Assembly: GCA_026874595.1 (NCBI GenBank)
Contig: CM049317.1
Location: 34,241,401 to 34,305,400 of the forward strand
From: Sipunculus nudus
Lineage: Eukaryota; Annelida; Sipuncula; Golfingiida; Sipunculidae
Reading direction: 5' to 3'
Length of the DNA stretch: 64,000 nt
Shown piece by piece: positions 13,081 to 40,700 of this stretch (position 1 is its first letter; the number at the start of each line of letters is the position of its first letter). The notes under the pieces were generated by a model. That model did no database searches. It was given only the letters and a program-made list of their open reading frames with translations, and was not told the origin of the DNA. Both the position numbers and the translations under genes were made by a program.

Positions 13081-13200
13081 CCGACCTTACGCCCCGCATA
13101 TTTACACCTGCATCATCACTAAACCGTTAGCACCGCATCTTGCATCACCGCATGTAGATATTGTCCGAACTTTTCAGTGATGCTAAATGTATCAAGTTGA
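13081..13200 (-). repeat. Inverted minisatellite unit, first occurrence
   Basis: Around 13096-13140 the array polarity flips. CACCTGCATCATCACTAAAC followed by CGTTAGCACCGCATCT is the reverse complement of a subfamily-1 unit with a few mismatches. Polarity returns to plus by about 13170. The same block recurs about 1016 bp downstream. Confidence 0.8.
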
Positions 13201-14096
13201 TGTCGTGCTGACTGTTTATTGATGACACAGATGTGTAGATGTGGTGCTGACTGTTTATTGATGGCACAGATTTGTAGATGTGGTACTGACTGTTTATTGA
13301 CGGTACAGATGTGTAGATGTGGTGCTGACTGTTTATTGATGGTACAGATGTGTAGATGTGGTACTGACTGTTTATTGATGGTATAGATGTGTAGATGTGG
13401 TGCTGACTGTTTATTGATGGTATAGATATGTAGATGTGGTGCTGACTGTTTATTGATGGTACAGATGTGTAAATGTGGTGCTGACTGTTTATTGATGGTA
13501 CAGACGTGTAGATGTGGTGCTGATTGTTTATTGATGGCAATGATATGTAGATGTGGTGCTGACTGTACATTGATGGTACAGATGTGTAGATGTGGTACTG
13601 ACTGTTTATTGATTGTACAGATGTGTAGATGTGGTGCTGACTGTTTATTGCTGGTATATATATGTAGATGTGGTGCTGCCTGTTTATTGATGGTACAGAT
13701 GTGTAGATGTGGTGCTGACTGTTTATTGATGGTACAGATGTGTAGATGTGGTGCTGACTAATTATTGATGGTACAGATGTGTAGATGTGGTGCTGACTAT
13801 TTATTGATGGTACAGATGTGTAAATGTGGTGCTTACTGTTTATTGATGGTACAGATGTGTAGATGTGGTGCTGACTGTTTATTGATGGTACAGATGTGTA
13901 GATGTGGTGCTGACTGTTTATTGATGGTATAGATGTGGTGCTGACTGTTTATTGATGGTACAGATGTGTAGATGTGGTGCTGACTGTTTATTGATGGTAT
14001 CGATATGTAGATGCGGTGCTGACGGTTCAGTGACGATACAAGTGTGTAGAAGTGGTGCTCACTGTTAAGTGATGATACAGGTGTGTAGATGCGATG

Positions 14097-14216
14097 CCGA
14101 CCTTACGCCCCGCATATTTACACCTGCATCATCACTAAACCGTCAGCACCGCATCTTTCATCACCGCATGTAGATATTGTCCGAACTTTTCAGTGATGCT
14201 AAATGTATCAAGTTGA
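14097..14216 (-). repeat. Inverted minisatellite unit, second occurrence
   Basis: This is a near-identical copy of the 13081-13200 block (CCTTACGCCCCGCATATTTA at 13085 and at 14101). With its flanking subfamily-1 units it shows that about 1 kb of the array was duplicated as a block. Confidence 0.85.
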
Positions 14217-16460
14217 TGTCGTGCTGACTGTTTATAGATGGCACAGATGTGTAGATGTGGTGCTGACTGTTTATTGATGGCACAGATTTGTAGATGTGAT
14301 GCTGACTGTTTATTGATAGTACAGGTGTGAATATGTGGTGCTGACTGTTTATTGATGGTACAGATGTGTAGATGTGGTGCTGACTGTTTATTGATGGTAC
14401 AGATGTGTAGATGTGGTGCTGACTGTTTATTGATGGCACAGATATGTAGATGTGGTGCTGACTGTTTATTGATGGTACAGATGTGTAGATGTGGTACTGA
14501 CTGTTTATTGATTGTACAGATGTGTAGATGGGGTGCTGACTGTTTATTGATGGGTTAGATATGTAGATGTGGTGCTGACTGTTTATTGATGGTACAGATG
14601 TGTAGATGTGGTGCTGACTGTTTATTGATGGTACAGATGTGTAGATGTGGTTGACTGTTTATTGATGGTACAGATGTGTAGATGTGGTGCTGACTGTTTA
14701 TTGATGGTATAGATGTGTAGATGTGGTGCTGACTGTTTATTGATGGTATAGATGTGTAGATGTGGTGCTGACTGTTTATTGATGGTATAGATGTGTATAT
14801 GTGGTGCTTACTGTTTATTGATGGTACAGATGTGTAGATGTGGTGCTGACTGTTTATTGATGGTACAGATGTGTAGATGTGGTGCTGACTGTTTATTGAT
14901 GGCACAGATATGTAGATGTGGTGCTGACTGTTTATTGATGGTACAGATGTGTAGATGTGGTACTGACTGTTTATTGATTGTACAGATGTGTAGATGGGGT
15001 GCTGACTGTTTATTGATGGGTTAGATATGTAGATGTGGTGCTGACTGTTTATTGATGGTACAGATGTGTAGATGTGGTGCTGACTGTTTATTGATGGTAC
15101 AGATGTGTAGATGTGGTTGACTGTTTATTGATGGTACAGATGTGTAGATGTGGTGCTGACTGTTTATTGATGGTATAGATGTGTAGATGTGGTGCTGACT
15201 GTTTATTGATGGTATAGATGTGTAGATGTGGTGCTGACTGTTTATTGATGGTATAGATGTGTATATGTTGTGCTTACTGTTTATTGATGGTACAGATGTG
15301 TAGATGTGGTGCTGACTGTTTATTGATGGTACAGATGTGTAGATGTGGTGCTGACTGTTTATTGATGGCACAGATATGTAGATGTGGTGCTGACTGTTTA
15401 TTGATGGTACAGATGTGTAGATGTGGTACTGACTGTTTATTGATTGTACAGATGTGTAGATGTGGTGCTGACTGTTTTGATGGTATAGATATGTAGATGT
15501 GGTGCTGACTGTTTATTGATGGTACAGATGTGTAGATGTGGTGCTGACTGTTTATTGATGGTACAGATGTGTAGATGTGGTGCTGACTGTTTATTGATGG
15601 TACAGATGTGTAGATGTGGTGCTGACTGTTTAATGATAGTATAGATGTGTAGATGTGGTGCTGACTGTTTATTGATGGTATAGATGTGTAGATGTGGTGA
15701 CTGTTTATTGATGGTATAGATATGTAGATGTGGTGCTGACTGTTTATTGATGGTACAGATGTGTAGATGTGGTGCTGACTGTTTATTGATGGTACAGATG
15801 TGTAGATGTGGTGCTGACTGTTTATTGATGGTATAGATGTGTATATGTGGTGCTAACTGTTTATTGATGGTACAGATGTGTAGATGTGGTGCTGACTGTT
15901 TATTGATGGCACAGATATGTAGATGTGGTGCTGAATGTTTATTGATGGTACAGACGTGTAGATGTGGTACTGTCTGTTTATTGATTGTACAGATGTGTAG
16001 ATGTGGTGCTGACTGTTTATTGATGGTATAGATATGTAGATGTGGTGCTGACTGTTTATTGATGGTACAGATGTGTAGATGTGGTACTGACTGTGTATTG
16101 ATGGTACAGATGTGTAGATGTGGTGCTGACTGTTTATTGATGGTACAGATGTGTAGATGTGGTGCTGACTAATTATTGATGGTACAGATGTGTAGATGTA
16201 GTGCTGACTGTTAATTGATGGTACAGATGTGTAGATGTGGTGACTGTTTATTGATGGTACAGATGTGTAGATGTGGTGCTGACTGTTAATTTATGTGACA
16301 GATGTGTAGATGTGGTGCTGACTGTTTATTGATGGTACAGATGTGTAGATGTGGTGACTGTTTATTGATGGTACAGATGTGTAGATGTGGTGCTGACTGT
16401 TAATTTATGATACAGCTGTGTAAATGGGTTCTGATTTTTTAATGAGGCACTGGTGTGTAT

Positions 16461-17180
16461 GTTCATTTTGTATTTTGTTTTAATAGATTATTTATACATT
16501 ATCAACATGTAAATAGAAAGGAATTTTTTGCATGTGTAGTTTCTTAAAGGAATCTTAAATATGTAGTCTTATAAATGTATCGTTGACATTTAATTATATG
16601 TGAACCACTTAATCACCATTGTTAAAATTTATACACAGACGGTATTTGATAAAATAAATGAAAATGTAAAGTGTAACATGAATCATGTTTTATCATCTAT
16701 GACATATATACTTAACCGTTTTGCTGTATCTTGTGTAAGTGCTATAAAGACTTGTCAGGCAAACTGATCTTACTCACATATTATATATAGAATTAAAAAA
16801 TTGATATGAAGTTTAAAGAATTAATTTGATTAATACCTAACTTAAATGCCAATGTCGATTTTTGCCGCCTTTTAAAGGTATAATCTATGCATAAAGTTGC
16901 ACTAATTTCCCTTATTGTCCCATGAATGATTGGGGAATATCATTCTCTAGCATTACACATACCACCGGTGATAAAACCGAGCCACCCTGCAATTTTGTCT
17001 AATTACTGACTATGAGAGTTCTGTGTTGATATGGCGTGTAAGTACCAGCAGGTGCATGGTCAGGTTGATATACACAACCGCACCCAGATACACAAAATCT
17101 ACGTCACCTCTCGTATATACACGGTCCCGCTCTCTGTATGATTGTAAGGAATTTACATCAATTTTTTTTTACATTTTTTT

Positions 17181-17182
<2 letters not shown>
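16461..17182. other. AT-rich spacer
   Basis: No gene or element is recognised between the 39-bp array and the AT/pyrimidine tracts. It contains ordinary AT-rich DNA. Confidence 0.4.

Positions 17183-17227
<45 letters not shown>
17183..17227. repeat. (AT)n microsatellite
   Basis: About 45 bp of uninterrupted AT, immediately upstream of the polypyrimidine tract. Confidence 0.95.
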
Positions 17228-17228
<1 letters not shown>

Positions 17229-17229
<1 letters not shown>

Positions 17230-17935
17230 ATTTTGCCTGTTTTGTTCTAGTTGTGTTATTTTTTCTCTCTTTTTTTCAATCTTTCTTTTTCTCTCTCTTC
17301 TAAAACGTCTGTTCCTGTTCACTTTTTGTCTTATAATCTCCTCTCTATACATATTCAGGGTTTCTGTTTTTCTTTCATTTTTCGTTTTTCTTTATCGTCT
17401 TCTGTTTATCTATCTACATTTCCATCTTCTATTTTCTTTCTTTTATGTATTTCTTTCATTTTTTTCTACAGTTCGTTCGGTCTTTCTTTCTCTTCTCTTT
17501 TAACTATCAATTTTTTCAAATATTTCATTATAAAATTTCTCCTTCTTCAGTTCTGTCCTTTTGCCTCTCTCAATATTTCTTTCCGTTTTTTTCTTCTTTT
17601 AATTGTTTTACTTTACTTTTATTTCAAATTTTCTTCTTCTGTTCTGTCGTTATTCATATGTTCACTCTACACTTTCCGACTTTTTTTCTTTATTCCCTCC
17701 TCGTTTCCATTCTTTTTTTATTTTCCGATTTATTTTGTGTTGTTCTTGCTTTTAATATTACAACCTTTTCCCTTTTTTTGTTGCTTCCCTTTTTTGTTTT
17801 ACCTTTTCATCCATCTTTTTTTCTTACCTTTGAGAATTTCCTCCTTTGGTTCCTTTCATTTTCCCTTTACATTATTTCTGCCCTTCTGTATTTACTTTCG
17901 ATCTTTTTCTTCCTCTATTTCTGTGTGTGGCTTTG
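17229..17935 (+). repeat. Long polypyrimidine (T/C-rich) tract
   Basis: For about 700 bp the plus strand is overwhelmingly T and C (TTTCTTT, TCTTCT and similar), with few purines. This leaves a 234-codon open frame whose translation is almost only Phe, Ser, Leu, Ile and Tyr. It is better explained by strand composition than by a membrane protein. No tandem period is evident. Such strand asymmetry can form triplex (H-DNA) structures, which is inference here. Confidence 0.75.
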
Positions 17936-18194
17936 ATAAGCCTCCGCCAGTATAGGAAGTCGAGGCTAAATGGTTTGATGAGTTAATTTCTATAACCATA
18001 TTTGGGTAATAAATTCTATGTGGAGCCCCTTATGTTCGACCAAGTGCAAACCATCGATTTCATTTACATTCTTTTCTTTCTTTCTTCTGCCTAGATCTCC
18101 AATATGTCTGGTTTTCAAAAGCTGAAATTTTAACACAGGATTAGTCCTATGTCAAAGATTTCCACCGGGTATTTATGTTACTGGAACTATATTA

Positions 18195-18243
18195 GGGGGT
18201 TCGGGGGGGGGGTCGGTCTACACGCGTTGCGGGGGGGGGGGGG
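18195..18243 (+). repeat. Clustered poly-G runs
   Basis: Three G runs (5, 10 and about 14 bases) lie within 49 bp, separated by TTC and TCGGTCTACACGCGTTGC. This is G-quadruplex-capable in principle. Confidence 0.85.
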
Positions 18244-18271
18244 ACTATAACATATATCCGCTGGCCAAGGA

Positions 18272-18275
<4 letters not shown>

Positions 18276-18318
<43 letters not shown>
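18276..18318. repeat. (AT)n microsatellite
   Basis: About 42 bp of AT. Confidence 0.95.
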
Positions 18319-18320
<2 letters not shown>

Positions 18321-18529
18321 ATATAGTGTAAGTCTCCCTTTATATATTTATACCATTTAAGACTGAAAATAGGAGGAAAAGTTTTTTACCTGCATAAGAA
18401 AATGAATACTATAATGAAACCTGGCGTAAACTTGACTGATATTTCCATATTTTACAATCATACTTTAATTTTGTTAGCAGATATTACTGTCTGGAAATGT
18501 TTTTCTCAGTATAACATGCAAAGAAGGAC

Positions 18530-18546
18530 GGGGGGGGGGGGGGGGG
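18530..18546 (+). repeat. G17 run
   Basis: Seventeen consecutive G, about 290 bp from another G-run cluster. Confidence 0.95.
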
Positions 18547-19116
18547 CTGCGGCACCCCTGTAGTATACACTCCATGGATATAGCCGTGATTGCTTGGCTA
18601 TCGTCTTTCTGTTTCTTCTATATTCTAAACCAATCGCTCTGTCATGCAGCCTGCTTTTCTATCTGTCTTTCCGTCCTACAAATTACGTCGTTCCTCTTTT
18701 CCTGTTTGATTTGCAAACTGAGTATGATTCTATTAAAAGAATAACTATCTGCATAGAAAGCAGGAGTTTCATGATTCATCTTGTCCATCAAACATTATTT
18801 ACTTCATACAAATGTTTTTCAGTGTGTTTACATAATTCTTTAAATATATTCGAAACTCTTTCACTTTTTTTTAATTTGCTTTATTTGTTGTAACTATTCT
18901 GTTACTTTTATTTTGAACTGTTGTAGTTTTACTTGTATATGCTAGTTGTATTAGTTTTTGTGGTTATTTCTGTTTATTGTGTGAGTGTAAAGTAGTCACA
19001 GCATTTACGTTGTTATTAATTATTTATTATTGCATGCATTTGTTGTTATTGACGATGTGAGTGTACCATTATATACCCTGAATTCATTTGTTACTGCTTC
19101 ACGCAATTCCCACCCG

Positions 19117-19120
<4 letters not shown>

Positions 19121-19164
<44 letters not shown>

Positions 19165-19177
19165 CATACATACATAC
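19121..19177. repeat. (AT)n then (CATA)n microsatellite
   Basis: An AT dinucleotide run changes to CATACATACATAC at its right end. Confidence 0.95.
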
Positions 19178-19379
19178 TTATATAATTACCATATCGTTAA
19201 GGTTATTATTGGTGTCATAATGATAATTTCTGTAAATGTTTCCTGTTTTACATCATATCATTATACAATGCTGTTAACTTGCCCTATAGGTTTCTGTACG
19301 TATAGTATTTCACGCCATTTTCTCTGGTTATCCTGAGCGTCTGGAAGAAACAAACTTTCGCCAATAAAAGGAGCCATTT

Positions 19380-19790
19380 CTTAGGGCCCGTTGGGTAGGT
19401 AAGTGCATTAATTACCGTAATGAATAGCTAAAATAGCCTGCGCAGGGTGAGCTCGGCCAGTTTCGTGCTTTTACGCAATGCGATCAGAGAGGTGACACTG
19501 AGGATGGCAGTAGGACGATGAGCGGACACAATGGTGCCGTCCCCGATATGTCCACTTGCCGGTCAGTGCCGGACCCCTCCGGACACCTGCCATACAAGGT
19601 GGTGATTATAGTCCCATTATTGGTCAGAGGGGGAGGGACAGCCACAAAGGACCCTGGGGACAGATTATAACGGTTGTCCACCAGGCCAGGTCAGCCGAAC
19701 TGACCACTGAGATGACCAGGACAATGGTTCACGGACTGTCTCGCTCGGGGAGGTCCCCCTGACCACATGGTCACTAAGTGAACTATCACC
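19380..19790. other. GC-rich island, candidate regulatory element
   Basis: About 400 bp of balanced, complex, GC-richer sequence is flanked by AT-rich simple DNA. Neither strand has a convincing long frame (65-68 codons at most). It includes ATTAATTACCGTAATGAATAG, which has homeodomain-type TAAT cores. It could be a conserved enhancer or an unrecognised exon; the evidence is compositional. Confidence 0.35.
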
Positions 19791-20164
19791 TGTTCTTAGT
19801 ACTATACATGACGTTGAGATCATTCAAATTTAAGTGTAATTTACAGCCTATATATTTCATAGATTATGACGGTCGGCATGAAGCCATTTTACCCACATAA
19901 TCACACATGGTGTCTACTCCTTCATTAATTAAATTGATATAAATATAATAATCAATATATGTATTTAAATAAAACCAGTCATGCTGCAGAATGCATTTAT
20001 TCTTTTGAACAATTTTGCATTTCACTAACGTCATTATACATGTATCATGTATTTCGCCAGGGTTTTATTATTGTTCCCGTGTATTCATATGTTTATACTG
20101 CTATATCTTTACATATATACGTATACATGTATACATTTATACCCAAATACAAAAAATAAACTTA

Positions 20165-20692
20165 TTAAATGCAATGTGTATACATGATAATTGTATACAT
20201 GACAACTGTATACATAATAAATGTATTCATGATAACTGCATACAAACAAATGTATACATGATAATTGTATACATGATAACTATATACATGATAACTGTAT
20301 ATATGATAACTGTATACATAAAAAATGTATTCATGATAACTGCATACAAACAAATGTATACATAAAAATTCTATTCATGATAACTATATACATGATAACT
20401 GTACATATGATAACTGAATACATGATAAGTGTATACATGCTTATTGTATACATGCTAACTGTATACATAATAAATGTATACATGAAAACTATATACATGA
20501 TAACTGTTCACATGGTTACTGTATACATGGCAACTGTACATATGAAAACTATATACATGATAACTGTACACATGATTACTATATACATGGCAACTGTACA
20601 TATGATCACGGTATACATGATAACTGTATATATGATAACTGTACATCTGATAACTGTATACATGGTGATTGTATACATAATAATTGATAACT
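20165..20692 (+). repeat. 15-bp minisatellite (TGTATACATGATAAC type)
   Basis: About 35 units of 15 bp containing TATACATGATAACTG, with many single-base variants such as ACATATGATAAC and CATACAAACAAA. The 15-bp (five-codon) period creates overlapping Met/Ile/Tyr/Val-rich frames on plus and Tyr/His/Val/Ser-rich frames on minus. Both are artefacts. Confidence 0.95.
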
Positions 20693-26610
<5,918 letters not shown>

Positions 26611-26754
26611 GCATGCACTGAAAACATAGGGTTGTCAAATCGACAACTTAAGGGTTGTCTAATGGGTGTACATAAAACAACAACCCAGGTTGTCAAAATA
26701 TCAATTCGACAACCCTCTAGGGTTGTCAAAAGGGTTGTCAAATGTGATGCATCA
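26611..26754 (+). repeat. GGTTGTC-rich short interspersed element, copy A
   Basis: Within about 130 bp the heptamer GGTTGTC or its complement GACAACC occurs at least six times, often as GGTTGTCAAA. TCGACAACTTAAGGGTTGTC and TTCGACAACCCTCTAGGGTTG are local palindromes. A second copy lies at 44619-44786 in inverted orientation. It shares the order of motifs and the non-motif middle (ATGGGTGTAC, then TGTCAAAATATC). It is non-coding and foldback-like, and the family is not recognised. Confidence 0.75.
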
Positions 26755-26879
26755 GAAATTCTTCCTCCTATACAGGGCGCTCTAACAATTACTCTTGCTC
26801 GTGGCGATTCGGCGTCAAATGCGTGAAAATGGGAACTGGGTTTTAAGTCTGCAGGGTGCCCACTTTGGGTGTTAGCCGA

Positions 26880-26966
26880 CCTTGAAAAATGTCACTGTCT
26901 CGGCTGAAATTCGAACTCACGACCTCCCGGATGTGAGTCCTGTGATATACCCCTGGACCATGGAAG
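26880..26966 (-). repeat. tRNA-like SINE head or tRNA pseudogene
   Basis: On the minus strand the sequence has an A-box-like TGGTCCAGGGGTATATCAC and a B-box-like GAGTTCGAATTTCA, about 30 bp apart, with GGGAGGTCGTG between. This is the layout of an internal RNA polymerase III promoter. The acceptor stem does not pair and the anticodon arm is imperfect, so it is not a functional tRNA. A degenerate tRNA-derived SINE is most likely. Confidence 0.55.
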
Positions 26967-28133
26967 CTATAACATTTACATCTCGGATATATGATTGACA
27001 TGAATCCGCAGATTTAGGGCTTAAGGTTTAACATCAACAGAAGAGTGTTCTTATAACTGAAACGTTATCTTGCACAATGACCCAACTTAGACGGAGCAAA
27101 ATTAGCTGCATGGTAAAATAAAGGCATTGGTCAGTGTACTGTACTTTTGCTTAATTTAATCACTTTAATAATTTTGTTTGAATATTTTTATTTAAATCTT
27201 ATACATTGTCTATTCGTCGATACTAGAGTGTTTACAGTTTCCGGAGAAAGACAAATGAGATAACATAAATGAGAATTCATGAAATACATTCATTCACTCA
27301 AGAACAAGAAACACAGTTTTAAAAATGTACACATATGGCATTGTTTGGTAAATATAATACAATGTAACAAATATCGCCATTCTCTCGTCCCCTTTCACAT
27401 GCTGGACGAATTCCATATACATAACAAATACAGATAACATCGCGTGTACATTGTGACACGTATACATTGCATGTTTTCTAACCAACCTGTAACATCCATT
27501 ATACCAAGTCATCGAACCGGTACTGATACAAAGAAAAATGCACAGATTTATGAGGCATTACCTTTCAAAGGTCCTTAATCGTGTCGTATTAGTGCAAAAA
27601 GCTTTGTACTTATAGTTTATGTGTGTCAGTGTGTATATGTCTATAGGCGTGTGGAGTGTCTGTGTCAACGAAATAATATACTGTCCTAGCAATAACACAT
27701 ACATTTCTCTTGTGTTAGTTCCGATAATGCCAATTTAGGTAGGATCCGAATAAATTTGCGTATGACTTCTAACAGATCGTTAATACTGGGAGAAGCAATG
27801 TCAAGTTAACTTCCTTGGTTAAAACTGTATTTGACAGAAAAAGATTTTCCAAAGGGAGAAAAAAACAAATGTTCAATCGTCATGCGTGTTTTAATCATGG
27901 CTTGCTTTATTGCTGTAAAATAATTGTAAAAGAAGTAATTGTGTATGTGTCAGCACATATTTCTGACAGTATGTATGTTTTTGTACATATGTTTCGTAGA
28001 TGTCTCAATAAATGTACACAAAATACCTAATCAATACTGAAAATACCTTTCTCACATGGATTTTAGTTTTTACCTTAATCTTTTCATTGTTTCACAATCG
28101 ATCGTTCCACAGGAATCCCTTGCACTAAAATCC
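26967..28133. other. Gene-free interval 3' of Dlx
   Basis: AT-rich sequence with no recognised gene. The distal 3' UTR of the Dlx transcript could extend into it, and TTTATT (AATAAA on minus) also occurs near 27906. Confidence 0.35.
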
Positions 28134-28139
28134 TTTATT
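28134..28139 (-). terminator. Candidate polyadenylation signal for Dlx
   Basis: AATAAA on the minus strand, about 580 bp downstream of the stop codon. It is one of several possible signals in AT-rich DNA and the choice is unproven. Confidence 0.3.
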
Positions 28140-28714
28140 AATGTTTTTGGATGGAGATGGTCTTGACTTTGGTTTACATAGCCCAGCCGAAACATAACAG
28201 AAACAAATCGTTTCTATGCCTGCAGGGAAACATATTACAAGTTGTAATAACTCTTGCAGAACACTGGGGTATTCTACAGTTACTTAATATAGTGGTAACA
28301 TGAAACTACATTTTTCTCTGTCCTTAATCAAACATCTATATTTTCTATTCTAACAGCGGCAGATCGTTTACTTAGTTTTCTCCTAAACTTTAGCTCCATT
28401 TGATTCTTATAGGTGAAAATGATTTGATCATTGGTTTGATGTTTGGTTGCTTAAAAGCTCCCTGTCTCCCGAGCTATGATCGACACCATACTGCGGCTAT
28501 AATTACAAATAGACTTATATACAAGTATTTACATTAAACATTGCACTTATCAGATACCACATATATTAATCAATACACATTAATATTTTACAAATACATT
28601 GCACCTGGTGGTCATCCTGAATGTGGCAGGCACCAACAAACATATTCAATATTGTTTGTGTTTGTCACAATTACACCTCTGTCCAGAACACAAAAACACG
28701 CGGTAACTCGTGTA

Positions 28715-40408
<11,694 letters not shown>

Positions 40409-40700
40409 GAGATTAGGAGTAATTTGCCCTCTGATGATAATAGTCGTAGAATCGCTGGAAATTAGCGTGCTCGGATCCTATAAAGATCGAGTCGGCGGCT
40501 CAAAATGTGCAAAGTACTTAAATCAACAAAAACCCTCCGCGCCAGCGTATGAATACGAAATTAGCCCCGCCTTCAAGCCCCCCGAGGCGACGTGTGATTG
40601 GCTGTCTCCCGCCCCTTTGTACACGTCAATGTGCACACGCTTGCTATGTCAGCCGCTGCCGATGTCCTCCCAAAGCAATTAATTTGTGTCAGTTTGGCCA
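40409..40700 (-). promoter_or_regulatory. Candidate Dlx core/proximal promoter
   Basis: Upstream of the start codon on the minus strand lie a GC box (GGGCGGG, complement of 40608-40614) and, 6 bp downstream, a CCAAT box (complement of 40597-40601). A second GGCGGGG is at 40565-40571. The region is CpG-rich. A TATAAAG at 40479-40485 reads on the plus strand, so it is not clearly a TATA box for Dlx. The transcription start is unknown. Confidence 0.45.

Larger units (their letters stand above)
11920..16460 (+). repeat. 39-bp minisatellite array (about 4 kb plus an inserted MITE)
   Basis: The unit is 39 bp and contains GATGTGTAGATGTGGTGCTG. Two subfamilies are visible. Units from 12510 to 13080 carry AAGTGACGATACA and GATGCGGTGCTGACGG. 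Units after 13190 carry TTTATTGATGGTACAG and GATGTGGTGCTGACTG. A higher-order repeat of about 466 bp is obvious from 14555 onward: the block at 14555-15020 recurs from 15021. Because 39 is a multiple of three and the unit lacks stops in some frames, long 13-residue-periodic frames appear on both strands. They break whenever a unit gains or loses bases and are not considered genes. Confidence 0.97.

Noticed and set aside
13145-15371. Several 90-141-codon frames with 13-residue repeats (SINSQHHIYTSVP type on minus; Cys-rich on plus)
   Set aside because: They are products of the 39-bp minisatellite. Opposite strands are open at once, and frames end wherever a unit changes length.
17251-17955. 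234-codon hydrophobic Phe/Ser/Leu-rich frame as a membrane protein
   Set aside because: The composition follows directly from a polypyrimidine tract, which cannot form TAA, TAG or TGA easily. There are no ordered membrane segments or motifs.
40479-40485. TATAAAG as the TATA box of Dlx
   Set aside because: It reads on the plus strand, opposite to the gene; on minus it is CTTTATA, a weak match. No other support was found.
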